Assembly: GCA_023128965.1 (NCBI GenBank)
Contig: JAGMCY010000060.1
Coordinates: forward strand, 1-16,115
Length of the DNA: 16,115 nt
Direction of reading: 5' to 3'
From: Candidatus Aenigmatarchaeota archaeon
GTDB lineage: Archaea; Aenigmatarchaeota; Aenigmatarchaeia; QMZP01; QMZT01
The position numbers and the translations under genes were made by a program. Below are positions 1 through 7,602 of the stretch, one piece after another (position 1 is the stretch's first letter; each line of letters starts with the position of its first letter). Under the pieces are notes generated by a model. That model was not told where the DNA came from and ran no database searches. It saw only the letters and a program-made list of their open reading frames with translations.

Positions 1-958
1 TCGCCACCCATGGGGTGTGGCGTTTTGAATGAATTCTTGCGAAAAGGTTTCCGGGGGAGAAGGATTTCCCGATCCCGTACATTATTCGAGATGTGGCGAG
101 GAGTATCAGCAGAACCGTGTTAGCAGTAGCGAAGAGAGCGATCACCGAAAGCAGAGCGAAGGCGTTCGGTCCAAGCGCCTGTGAAGCGACATCCGCCAGA
201 GGAGCTGATGACTGCCCTAGCGAATGCCAGTCGAGGATGGAAACAGCTGATAAGGCGACCAGGATGTAAAGAACCGTGGTTATGGCTATCGCCAAAAGCA
301 AAGCGCGGGGTATGTTGACATCGGGTTTTTTAGTTTCCTCCGATAAGCGAGTTATCTGTTCGAATCCTATATAAGCGAAGAATATCAGGGCTGCTGCCTG
401 AAAGATGCCTGCAAAACTCGGGAATTCAAAGTAGTTAACACTCCCTAGGTAGGGGAGACCCATAAATATTATTATGATCAAACCGGAGACCTCTATCAAA
501 GTGAAAATCACGGCGAACCAGATCGATTCCTTCATGCCGTAGAATATAATTATTGATAGCAGAATTATCAGAACAACCGCTGACAAGAGGTAGGGGAAGC
601 CGAAAAGGCTTTCGAAATACCCCGCAAAGCCAAAGGAAACCGTGGCGGAAAAAACAAAACCGGAAATGACGAGCAGCCATCCTATAATGAAAGCGATTCT
701 CCTCCCGAAGGCGTGCTTTGTGTAAACGTATTCCGCCCCCGCCTTTGGGAATATCGAGCTTAGTTCTGCGTAGCTCAGACCAGTGAAAACTGCAACCAGA
801 GCGGACAAAAGGAAGGAAAGCCAGACTGCGTTCCCCGCGAGGGCGGATGCCTTTCCTATCAAAACGTATATTCCCGCCCCGAGAATTATCCCAATACCAG
901 CCAGCACAGCCTGCCAGAGACCTATTTCTCTTTCGAGTTTTGGATGTTTTTTGACCAT
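1..958 (-). CDS. APC-superfamily amino acid permease (N-terminal 319 residues, truncated by window edge)
   Basis: Integral membrane transporter of the amino acid-polyamine-organocation superfamily, probably importing an amino acid by proton or sodium symport; the substrate cannot be read. The frame is open without a stop from the ATG at 958 to the left edge, so the C-terminus lies outside. The first helix holds the family glycine motif GIGIILGAGIYVLIG (residues 21-35). Residues 61-79 (LSYAELSSIFPKAGAEYVY) are typical of helix 2 and the following loop in the cationic amino acid transporter branch. A later loop reads SEETKKPDVNIPRAL, the usual EExxxPxxxIP signature. About nine hydrophobic segments are visible. 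It starts 39 bases after the stop of the upstream FtsX-like permease on the same strand, so it may be cotranscribed, although no clear ribosome binding site is seen. Family assignment is firm; the transported solute is unknown. Confidence 0.88.
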   Translation of the reverse strand, partial: MVKKHPKLEREIGLWQAVLAGIGIILGAGIYVLIGKASALAGNAVWLSFLLSALVAVFTGLSYAELSSIFPKAGAEYVYTKHAFGRRIAFIIGWLLVISGFVFSATVSFGFAGYFESLFGFPYLLSAVVLIILLSIIIFYGMKESIWFAVIFTLIEVSGLIIIIFMGLPYLGSVNYFEFPSFAGIFQAAALIFFAYIGFEQITRLSEETKKPDVNIPRALLLAIAITTVLYILVALSAVSILDWHSLGQSSAPLADVASQALGPNAFALLSVIALFATANTVLLILLATSRIMYGIGKSFSPGNLFARIHSKRHTPWVA

Positions 959-997
959 GATAATATTTTGTGCGAGGGAGGATATGAATAGAAATAA

Positions 998-2104
998 TTA
1001 CTCGTACCTCAACGCCTCGATGGGACTCAACCTTGCGGCATGTCTGGCCGGGAGAATCCCCGAAACAATTCCTATGAACGCGGCGAAGAGGATCCCCTGT
1101 ACTACAAGTCTCGGCGTGACAAGGGCGATGGGTTGTAAAAGAATCATGTTCAGATAGGAAGCCCCGCCGAAGCTGAGGGCCACGCCAACTATTGCGCCTC
1201 CCACGCTTATCGTCACAGCCTCTAACAATATTGTCAGCAGGATCTGCTTGTTTGTAGCGCCAACGGCTTTCATCGTCCCTATTTCCCTCCTTCTCTCGCG
1301 AACGGAGATTATCATGACGTTCATTATCACTATCCCTGATATCAGGGCCGCGATGCTTCCTAGGGCGAAGGTCATCAGGTTCAGCTGGCTTGTCATTTCG
1401 TTCACGGAGTTCATGATGCTCTTGTCGCTCGCTGCCTGGATGTCATCGAAGTCATCGTTTATTGCCTGTTCTATGAGGTCTGCGTCTGCTGGTGTCAAAG
1501 GCTGGACCATCATAATGGATATTATGCCTTCTTTGTCTGCAATTTCTTGGAGATCACTCAAAGGCATTGCAACCGAGTTATCGAAATCATCCCTTCCCGT
1601 TTCTTCAAGAATACCCACTACCTCGAATTCCACCTCTTCGATTTTTATAGTATCCCCAACCACGTAATCGTTCCTTTCAGCGTATGTATACCCCAAAACT
1701 ATCTCTTTTTGCCCTTCCTCATAATCCCTTCCTTCTTTGATTTCGATATTTATTCCCCTTATTATGTCCTCGCTTTCGATGGTCGTCCCTGTAACACTTC
1801 CAACACCATCAAGGGTAGCGAATAAAAGAGGGGCGACCTTTTCAACCCCGGATATGCTTTCAACATCCTCCACCAGATCCTGATCTATCTCGCTCTGCTG
1901 TATCATGAAACCCATGACTCCTTTCTCAACCACGGTAACCAAACCCGAAGTAACTGCTATCTGATCGTTAACGTAATAAGTTATGCCTTCAGAAAAAGAG
2001 GAAATGCTGGTCACAAGGAAAATCCCAATTGTTACGCCTAACATGGTGAGTATTGTTCTAAGTTTGTGTCTTCTGAACTCCCTCAACATCGCTTCCCACA
2101 TCAT
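998..2104 (-). CDS. ABC transporter permease, FtsX/MacB family (second permease)
   Basis: A 368-residue membrane subunit of a MacB/LolCDE-type ABC system, in which the ATPase drives conformational changes across the membrane (mechanotransmission) rather than classical channel transport. The layout is typical: a short cytoplasmic N-terminus with RRHKLRT, TM1 at about 17-38, a large extracytoplasmic MacB_PCD-like domain at about 40-240, then three helices at about 243-267, 290-315 and 333-352. The cytoplasmic coupling loop reads RRREIGTMKAVGA (271-283), a hallmark of the family, and the C-terminus ends ARLSPIEALRYE. Two adjacent ATGs (2104 and 2101) are possible starts; an AAAGGGA-like site lies about 8 bases upstream. 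It follows another permease of the same family by 62 bases, so the transporter is likely a heterodimer. Substrate unknown. Confidence 0.9.
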   Translation of the reverse strand: MMWEAMLREFRRHKLRTILTMLGVTIGIFLVTSISSFSEGITYYVNDQIAVTSGLVTVVEKGVMGFMIQQSEIDQDLVEDVESISGVEKVAPLLFATLDGVGSVTGTTIESEDIIRGINIEIKEGRDYEEGQKEIVLGYTYAERNDYVVGDTIKIEEVEFEVVGILEETGRDDFDNSVAMPLSDLQEIADKEGIISIMMVQPLTPADADLIEQAINDDFDDIQAASDKSIMNSVNEMTSQLNLMTFALGSIAALISGIVIMNVMIISVRERRREIGTMKAVGATNKQILLTILLEAVTISVGGAIVGVALSFGGASYLNMILLQPIALVTPRLVVQGILFAAFIGIVSGILPARHAARLSPIEALRYE

Positions 2105-2139
2105 GTTTTCATTCCCTTTATTTTATGTAAACTTGTTTT

Positions 2140-2156
2140 GTCAGGCTTGTCCTGAC
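2140..2156 (-). repeat. Perfect hairpin between the two permease genes
   Basis: A 6-base inverted repeat GTCAGG/CCTGAC with a 5-base loop sits in the 62-base gap between the two FtsX-like permease genes. It would form a small stem-loop in the minus-strand transcript just upstream of the second permease's ribosome binding site. No T-run follows it on the minus strand, so it does not look like a terminator; it may be an mRNA processing or stability element, or chance. Confidence 0.35.
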
Positions 2157-2166
2157 TTTCCTTCAT

Positions 2167-3294
2167 TTATCCCTCTCTTATCGCCTTTATAGGGTCTGTT
2201 TTAACCGCAATCCAGGCAGGATACAGGCTTGACATTATCGTAAGCATTACGCCATAAGCAACCGCCCCTATCGCGAGAGCTGGTGTTATGAGCGCTAGGT
2301 TGGTCCCTCCGAGCAAAACGTTGTTCAGCATATCCACGAAAATGAAAGAGACCCCAACTGCTATCAGACTGCTTACAACCGAGATCATCAATCCTTCTTC
2401 AAGTATTTGTATGAGTATGGTCCTCCTCAAAGCTCCCACCGCCTTCATTATCCCCAGCTGTCTCCTTCGCTCGAGAACAGAGGTGTACATAGTGATTATT
2501 ATGCCTATCGCGGCCACCAAAGAAGCGATAAAGCCTATACCAAACGTCATAATGTTGAGCGTGCCAGTCATTTCCTCCATCATCACCAGCGCATCCTCCA
2601 TTGTCATCGCGTCTAGATCATCGAACTCGTCCTCTATAGTGTCTTTGATTTCCTGGACCAAGGATATGTCATTAGGTTCTATCATTAGCTGGGTTGCTCC
2701 TCCTTCAGTTTCATATATCTCATCCGCATAATCGTAAGGCATGAGTATCACGAGATCGTAGGCCCCTGAACCCTCCTCGAATATCCCCAAGACCTCCACT
2801 TCTTTCTTGTTCAGGGTTATGTAATCCCCCGCAACGACATCGAGCATGTTTGCCACGAGATATCCGAGCGCAGCTCCCTTGTCATCGTTTTCAGGCCATG
2901 TCCCCTCCTTGAATTCTAAGTCTCCACCCCCGAAAATATCAACGTCATCCATATCCAGTCCGTCGACCTCAAACAATCCCCTGAATGGCCTGGATATTAT
3001 CGGGACAGCAAGCTTAACACCTGACATCGATCTTATTTCTTCCACGACATCCGCCTCTATGTCTTCTATCTGGAAAGATCCGGGAGGGCCTGCCATCTCG
3101 GAGAGGTCGAACTCCTTCATCACGAAAATCGTGTCCGCTCCTATCAAGCCCGTAGAGGAGGTTATGAGTTCGTTCACACCCATTGATATGGAACCCAGAG
3201 AAACGATAGCTGTTATGGCTATGAATATTCCCAAAGCTGTGAGAATCGTTCGGACCCTGTGCTCCTTCAGATCCTTAAAAGCGAGATCAAGCAT
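2167..3294 (-). CDS. ABC transporter permease, FtsX/MacB family (first permease)
   Basis: A 375-residue permease with the same architecture as its downstream neighbour but clearly divergent in sequence. TM1 is at about 16-38, an acidic extracytoplasmic domain covers about 40-245, and three helices lie at about 247-270, 300-322 and 337-358. The family coupling motif ERRRQLGIMKAVGA is at 275-288, and the C-terminus ends TDPIKAIREG. It starts 5 bases after the stop of the ABC ATPase, which implies translational coupling and a shared complex. Together the ATPase and two permeases form a complete LolCDE/MacB-like exporter core. The extracytoplasmic domain is rich in Asp and Glu. The natural substrate cannot be inferred from the sequence; envelope lipids, lipoproteins, peptides or surface-layer maintenance are all conceivable. 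Confidence 0.9.
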   Translation of the reverse strand: MLDLAFKDLKEHRVRTILTALGIFIAITAIVSLGSISMGVNELITSSTGLIGADTIFVMKEFDLSEMAGPPGSFQIEDIEADVVEEIRSMSGVKLAVPIISRPFRGLFEVDGLDMDDVDIFGGGDLEFKEGTWPENDDKGAALGYLVANMLDVVAGDYITLNKKEVEVLGIFEEGSGAYDLVILMPYDYADEIYETEGGATQLMIEPNDISLVQEIKDTIEDEFDDLDAMTMEDALVMMEEMTGTLNIMTFGIGFIASLVAAIGIIITMYTSVLERRRQLGIMKAVGALRRTILIQILEEGLMISVVSSLIAVGVSFIFVDMLNNVLLGGTNLALITPALAIGAVAYGVMLTIMSSLYPAWIAVKTDPIKAIREG

Positions 3295-3299
3295 AATTA

Positions 3300-3977
3300 T
3301 TATTTATCTATCTTCCCGTCTATCATTCTGATTTCCCTGTGCGCGCGCTTAGCGAGGTTTATGTCGTGCGTGACGACAACGATTGTTTTACCTGTTTTTT
3401 TGTGGAGGTCTTCGAGCAGTTCGAAAATCTCCCTTCCAGCTTCAGTGTCGAGGTTTCCGGTCGGCTCATCCGCGAGTATCGCTTCCGGATTGTTCGCTAG
3501 CGAACGGGCGATTGCGACTCTCTGCTGTTCGCCTCCGGACAGCTCGTTTGGTTTGTGATCCATTCTCTTCTCCAGGCCGGTTTTTTTCAAAATCTCTTTC
3601 GCTTTCTTCTGGGATTCACTCCTCCCGTGCCCGCTGAATCTCATGGGCAACGCAACGTTTTCAGCAGCTGTCAGACTTGGTATGAGGTTGTAGGCCTGGA
3701 AGACGAAACCTATTTTTTCCCTCCTTATCTTCGCGAGTTCATCATCATCAAGTTTCGAGATCTCTCTTTCCTCAACAAACACCCTTCCTTTCGTCGGCGT
3801 ATCCAAACAGCCCATCACGTGCATGAGGGTCGATTTTCCGCAGCCTGATGGTCCGAGGATCGCTACGTATTCCCCTTTTTTTATTTCCATGTCAACCCCC
3901 CTGAGCGCGTTGGTTTCGATCCCCTTCATAAAGTAAGTCTTCCACACATCTCTCAATTCAAATATTTTTTCCTTCAT
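3300..3977 (-). CDS. ABC transporter ATP-binding protein, LolD/MacB/FtsE-like
   Basis: Cytoplasmic ATPase of 225 residues that powers the two adjacent FtsX-type permeases. All nucleotide-binding motifs are intact: Walker A GPSGCGKST (42-50), Q-loop Gln94 in FVFQAYNLIP, signature LSGGEQQRVAIARSL (146-160), Walker B with catalytic Glu in ILADEPTGNLD (167-177), and switch His204 in VVTHD. The run ADEPTGNLD together with the Q-loop context FVFQxxNLIP is characteristic of the LolD/MacB subgroup. It starts 24 bases after the secreted CARDB-type protein's stop and ends 5 bases before the first permease. This gives a four-gene unit of surface protein, ATPase and two permeases. Confidence 0.95.
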   Translation of the reverse strand: MKEKIFELRDVWKTYFMKGIETNALRGVDMEIKKGEYVAILGPSGCGKSTLMHVMGCLDTPTKGRVFVEEREISKLDDDELAKIRREKIGFVFQAYNLIPSLTAAENVALPMRFSGHGRSESQKKAKEILKKTGLEKRMDHKPNELSGGEQQRVAIARSLANNPEAILADEPTGNLDTEAGREIFELLEDLHKKTGKTIVVVTHDINLAKRAHREIRMIDGKIDK

Positions 3978-4001
3978 ACTAATCAGCCAAAACTAGATTC
4001 G

Positions 4002-5153
4002 CTATTTTTTCATCCGCCTTCGAAGTCTCCAGAGGTAATAACTTTCGAGGACGACAACCACTATCAATATAGGGGCTAAGGGAGACACGCCCCCTCCGGC
4101 TTGTTCCTCCGAGTAAACCGAGGGTTTTATGGAAACCGGGAATTCATTGGCGAAAAATTCATTGCTCTCGTCCAGATACGAAACGTTTATGATCGCTTCT
4201 CCCTGCCTGAAACCGTAAAAACGAAGTGTTTTGTGCTTTGTTGGTTTGAGCTCGTTCGCTACTGCTGAATCCTTGACTTCGCCGTCCTGAACCAGGGCGA
4301 TTTTCAAGGCTTTGGCGGTAGCTGTCCCTATGTTTTCGAGGTCGATCTTAAAGGCTGAATTATCTATTTTTGCGCTCAAGATCTCAATAATGGGTTCGCC
4401 CCTGATAGGTATACCAATCGAAAATGAAGTTGTCTGGGATTGTCCGCTGTCATCCTTGTATGTTAAAATCAAAATGCCCGAATAGGTTTTGGACTCCGCT
4501 GAGTTATCAATGCTCATATCGAAGTTCGCTTCCCCTGTTTCTCCAGGTTTGATCTCCCCAATATAATACAAACCGCCTGAAAGAATCGGTAATATGTATG
4601 TCGTGTTTGAAATGAGAGCGGCCTCCGTGAAGGAAGCTGATCCCGTCCCCACGTTTTTTACGCTTGCTATAATGGCTGCGGAATCCCCCGGCTCCATCTC
4701 TTCCGGATAGGTCTCGATCTTTTCGAGAATGAGTTTGGGTTTGCCCTGGATCTGGATCATGACTTTGCTGGTTACCTGCACACCCACCCCTATCTGATAG
4801 TATTTGAATTCGAGTTCGTAGTTATCCGATATCGCGTTCTTGTCAACGTGGAGCTTGTATGACGCTGTCACTTGATCGTTTGCCGGGATTCTTGAGAATG
4901 CTTTTTCCGCTTCCTGGCCCGGGAGAAGCGTGAAGGGGCTTTCAGGAATTATCTCAAAGATGATGTTCTCTGATGTGCCATAACCCGTGTTCTGCAGAGA
5001 AACTTCTATGTCAACAACCTGATCAGGTTCGACGGGGTAAGGGTTTTGCTTGGTTAAAACAACCTCCAGGTTTTCCGTGATCGCATATGCTCCCGTGGAA
5101 ACGGCGAGCAGGAACAAGATCGCGAATGAAACCGAAATTATCTTGTTTTTCAT
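4002..5153 (-). CDS. Secreted, membrane-anchored CARDB/COG1361-type surface protein
   Basis: A 383-residue extracytoplasmic protein. Residues 1-24 form a clear signal peptide (lysine-containing start, hydrophobic core, AYA before the likely cleavage). The body holds at least three immunoglobulin-like beta repeats recognisable by recurring phrases: VEPDQVVDIEVSLQNTGYGT (41-60), then a MEPGDSAAIIASVKNVGTGS segment, then a FKIDLENIGTATAKAL segment. These resemble CARDB/NEW3 domains of archaeal COG1361 proteins. A single C-terminal helix (about 358-375) precedes a basic cytoplasmic tail RLRRRMKK. I chose the ATG at 5153 over a GTG at 5162 because the signal peptide then begins MKNK and the GTGAT of the earlier codon fits a ribosome binding site. 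It heads the ABC operon. A role as the extracytoplasmic partner of that transporter is inference. Confidence 0.82.
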   Translation of the reverse strand: MKNKIISVSFAILFLLAVSTGAYAITENLEVVLTKQNPYPVEPDQVVDIEVSLQNTGYGTSENIIFEIIPESPFTLLPGQEAEKAFSRIPANDQVTASYKLHVDKNAISDNYELEFKYYQIGVGVQVTSKVMIQIQGKPKLILEKIETYPEEMEPGDSAAIIASVKNVGTGSASFTEAALISNTTYILPILSGGLYYIGEIKPGETGEANFDMSIDNSAESKTYSGILILTYKDDSGQSQTTSFSIGIPIRGEPIIEILSAKIDNSAFKIDLENIGTATAKALKIALVQDGEVKDSAVANELKPTKHKTLRFYGFRQGEAIINVSYLDESNEFFANEFPVSIKPSVYSEEQAGGGVSPLAPILIVVVVLESYYLWRLRRRMKK

Positions 5154-5182
5154 GAAAATCACATTGTTATTATTGGAATTAG

Positions 5183-5211
5183 AGTATATTTATTGTTAAT
5201 TTATATATAAT
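5183..5211 (-). promoter_or_regulatory. Putative archaeal promoter(s) of the CARDB-ABC operon
   Basis: Read on the minus strand, two TATA-like tracts occur here: TTATATATAAATT (complement near 5200-5211) and AATAAATATAC (complement of 5183-5193). They lie about 50 and 35 bases upstream of the ATG at 5153, the range expected for archaeal TATA boxes with short leaders. Which one is used cannot be decided from sequence alone. Confidence 0.5.
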
Positions 5212-5225
5212 AACGTAATCCGGAC

Positions 5226-5250
5226 AGAAATACTAAATATCTTTATTTCT
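5226..5250. repeat. AT-rich inverted repeat in the divergent intergenic region
   Basis: AGAAATA (5226-5232) and TATTTCT (5244-5250) form a perfect 7-base inverted repeat with an 11-base spacer. It lies about 30 bases upstream of the likely pyrB TATA box and between the two divergent operons. It could be a dimeric regulator's operator, but at this AT content chance is a real alternative. Confidence 0.3.
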
Positions 5251-5276
5251 CAGGGATTTAAAAACTTTCGGTAAAT

Positions 5277-5286
5277 CTTTATAAAA
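5277..5286 (+). promoter_or_regulatory. Putative TATA box of the pyrimidine operon
   Basis: CTTTATAAAA is a good archaeal TATA box centred about 32 bases before the pyrB ATG at 5314. Transcription would start around 5305-5310, giving a leaderless or nearly leaderless mRNA. That agrees with the absence of a ribosome binding site before pyrB. A second AT-rich tract (GATTTAAAAACT, about 5255-5266) could be an alternative. Confidence 0.6.
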
Positions 5287-5313
5287 CATTTTTACAATAG
5301 AATATAGATTCAG

Positions 5314-6231
5314 ATGACTTTCGAAAATCGCGACATAATCTCGATAAGGGATTTGTCGAAAAATGAAATTCTCCATGTTCTAAAGACAGCGAAAAAAATC
5401 GAAAGGAAACCGAACCCGAACCTTCTGAAAGGTGAAGTAATGGCTTCTTTGTTCTTCGAGCCTTCAACCAGGACGAGACTGAGTTTTGAAAGTGCGATGA
5501 GGCGTTTAGGTGGAGAGGTCATTGGGTTCGCCGAGCCCGGGACAACATCCCTGAAAAAGGGCGAGACCCTCTGGGACACTATCAAGATGGCTGAAAGGTA
5601 TGCGGATGTTATCGTTATGAGACATCCTGTTGAAGGGGCGGCGAGGCTCGCTGCGGAGGCCGCGGGCGTACCCATTATAAACGGCGGTGATGGAGCGAAC
5701 CAACACCCGACCCAGACTTTGCTTGATCTTTATACGATACAAAAGGCGAAAGGGAAGATCGAAAGGCTCAAGATAGGCTTTCTCGGGGATTTGAAATACG
5801 GGAGAACGGTTCATTCGCTAGCGATCGCGCTATCCCATTTCAACACGGCCCTTTACTTCATCTCACCAGAAGCCCTGAAAATGCCGGATTCGTATCTTGA
5901 AGAACTCGATAGCAAAGGGATACAGTATTACGAGGAGACGGACCTTTTGAAGGTCAGCAAGAAGCTCGACATACTTTACGCCACGAGAATCCAAAAGGAA
6001 AGATTCCCTGACCCGCTCGAATACAAGAAATACGCCGGTGTGTACAAGCTTAACCGATCTATACTCCCCCATATAAAACCCTCTTTGAAGATAATGCATC
6101 CTTTGCCGAGGGTTGATGAAATACATCCTGAACTAGACGATACAAAACACGCCCTTTATTTCGAGCAGGCTGGAAACGGGGTTCCCGTCCGCCAGGCCTT
6201 GCTCTCGCTCGTGCTGGGGAGGGTAAAATGA
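5314..6231 (+). CDS. pyrB: Aspartate carbamoyltransferase, catalytic chain
   Basis: Catalyses carbamoyl phosphate plus aspartate to N-carbamoyl-aspartate, the committed step of de novo pyrimidine synthesis, in the cytoplasm. The 305-residue length is normal. Motifs are all present: the phosphate-binding FFEPSTRTRLSFESA (47-61), the mobile loop SLKKGETLWDT (79-89, with the catalytic lysine), RHP at 103-105, HPTQTLLDLYT (131-141), GDLKYGRTVHSL (158-169), MHPLPRVDEI and the C-terminal QAGNGVPVRQALL. It is the first gene of the pyrimidine operon. It shares an ATGA overlap with pyrI, so catalytic and regulatory chains are probably made in step and assemble into the allosteric enzyme seen in archaea and enterobacteria. 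The start at 5314 fits the TATA position and family N-terminus. Confidence 0.97.
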   Translation: MTFENRDIISIRDLSKNEILHVLKTAKKIERKPNPNLLKGEVMASLFFEPSTRTRLSFESAMRRLGGEVIGFAEPGTTSLKKGETLWDTIKMAERYADVIVMRHPVEGAARLAAEAAGVPIINGGDGANQHPTQTLLDLYTIQKAKGKIERLKIGFLGDLKYGRTVHSLAIALSHFNTALYFISPEALKMPDSYLEELDSKGIQYYEETDLLKVSKKLDILYATRIQKERFPDPLEYKKYAGVYKLNRSILPHIKPSLKIMHPLPRVDEIHPELDDTKHALYFEQAGNGVPVRQALLSLVLGRVK

Positions 6232-6683
6232 ACAAGAAAATGCTCAAAATATCCGCGATAAATGAGGGGACTGTCATAGACCACATATCAACGATCAACA
6301 CGTTCAAGGTAGCGGAATTCCTAAACCTTAAGGAAGGCGAAGATGTAGTGACTGTGGGAATGAATTTCGAGAGTAAGAAGTTGGGAAAGAAGGGTGTGAT
6401 AAAGATCGGGGGTCGCTTCCTAACGAAGAACGAGGTCAACAAGATCGCACTGATAGCGCCTGAGGCGAACATAAACATAATAAAGGACTACGGTGTCAAG
6501 GAGAAGTTCAAGGTCGAGATACCTGACGTGATCAAGGGGATTATAAAGTGCGCGAACACTAACTGCATAACGAACAAGGAATCCGTTCGGACGAAATTCT
6601 ATGTTCTGTGTAAAGATCCTTTGAAGCTCAGATGTCATTATTGCGAGAGGGTGGTTGGGAAGGAAGAGATAGGATTGGTATAG
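6228..6683 (+). CDS. pyrI: Aspartate carbamoyltransferase, regulatory chain
   Basis: Binds nucleotide effectors (classically CTP and ATP) and couples them to the PyrB trimers. The 151-residue protein has the expected allosteric domain (about 1-97, with the VIDHI and LNLK nucleotide-site regions) and a C-terminal zinc domain. Zinc ligands are Cys108, Cys113, Cys136 and Cys139 in C-x4-C and C-x2-C pairs, matching the family. An extra Cys128 lies between them. It overlaps pyrB by four bases (ATGA) and ends in TAG 7 bases before pyrD. A separate regulatory chain implies feedback control of the pathway in this organism. Confidence 0.96.
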   Translation: MNKKMLKISAINEGTVIDHISTINTFKVAEFLNLKEGEDVVTVGMNFESKKLGKKGVIKIGGRFLTKNEVNKIALIAPEANINIIKDYGVKEKFKVEIPDVIKGIIKCANTNCITNKESVRTKFYVLCKDPLKLRCHYCERVVGKEEIGLV

Positions 6684-6690
6684 GATTGTT

Positions 6691-7602
6691 ATGAATATGG
6701 AAACGAAACTGTGCGGTATAAAACTGAAAAACCCCACCGTCCTCGCTTCCGGTATTCTGGGAACCTCGAAATCTTTGCTGGCGAGGGTTATAGGTAACGG
6801 GGCCGGGGCGGTTACGATAAAATCGATTTCTTTCGAAGCTAGAGAAGGTCATAAAAACCCGACTGTAATAGCGTTCGAAGGGGGGATGATGAATGCTGTT
6901 GGTTATTCGAACTTCGGTGTGGCTGGCGCTCTAAAGGAGTTTGTCAACCTGAATGAATTGGAAGCCCCTATTTTCGCCAGTGTTATCGGAACGGAAGCGG
7001 AAGATTTCGTTAAGGTTGTGGAGGGTCTGAAGGGTCTCGATTTCGCTGCGATTGAAATCCCATTATCCTGCCCGCACACACCTGGTTTCGGGACGTTAGC
7101 AGGACAGGACACGCCTGAAAAAACGTTCGAAATCACAAAAGCCGTTGTGAAAAAAACGAAAAAACCCGTTTTCATTAAGCTCTCCCCGAACACGAAAAAC
7201 ATAGGAGAGGTCGCGAAAGCAGCGGAAAAGGCAGGCGCATCCGCGATCACCGCTGTGAACACGATGGGTCCTGGAATGGTCATAAACATCGAAGCGAAAA
7301 AACCGGTTCTTGACTTCAAGGTCGGAGGCGTCTCAGGGCCTGCTCTCAAACCGGTTGCTGTCCGTTGTGTTTATGATGTGTACGAAAGCGTGAAAATCCC
7401 GATAATAGGGGCCGGAGGGGTTCTGACCGGAAAGGACGCGGTAGAGATGATGATGGCAGGAGCGACAGCGGTTGGGATTGGTTCCGGGATATATTACAGG
7501 GGTATCGACATCTTCCGAGAGGTCTGCTCGGAGATATCCGAATGGGTGGAAAAGAACGGGTACAAGAATCTTAAGGAATTAGTGGGGGTAGCGCATGAGT
7601 GA
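6691..7602 (+). CDS. pyrD: Dihydroorotate dehydrogenase, class 1B catalytic subunit
   Basis: FMN enzyme oxidising dihydroorotate to orotate; pairing with PyrK makes it the NAD-linked class 1B form. The 303-residue protein has a TIM-barrel layout with the FMN lysine in VTIKSIS (Lys44), substrate-loop Asn68 in MMNAVGYSN, catalytic Cys127 in LSCPHTPGFG, Lys163 in FIKLSPN, Asn190 in NTMGPG, and the FMN phosphate site IIGAGGVLTG plus AVGIGSG. Unusually, the asparagine normally three residues before the catalytic cysteine (N-x-S-C) is Pro124, and the usual Asn two residues after it is His129, as in several archaeal homologues I recall. Start 6691 (ATG) or 6697 (second ATG) are both possible. The stop overlaps the pyrK start by 8 bases. 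Confidence 0.94.
   Translation: MNMETKLCGIKLKNPTVLASGILGTSKSLLARVIGNGAGAVTIKSISFEAREGHKNPTVIAFEGGMMNAVGYSNFGVAGALKEFVNLNELEAPIFASVIGTEAEDFVKVVEGLKGLDFAAIEIPLSCPHTPGFGTLAGQDTPEKTFEITKAVVKKTKKPVFIKLSPNTKNIGEVAKAAEKAGASAITAVNTMGPGMVINIEAKKPVLDFKVGGVSGPALKPVAVRCVYDVYESVKIPIIGAGGVLTGKDAVEMMMAGATAVGIGSGIYYRGIDIFREVCSEISEWVEKNGYKNLKELVGVAHE

Noticed and set aside
2846..3848. Long plus-strand open frames within the ABC transporter genes
   Set aside because: They lie opposite genes with intact family motifs and show no recognisable domains or start signals of their own; they are a by-product of codon usage on the coding strand.
5154..5162. GTG at 5162 as the start of the CARDB-type protein
   Set aside because: It would add three residues before a textbook signal peptide, and its GTGAT fits better as the ribosome binding site for the ATG at 5153.
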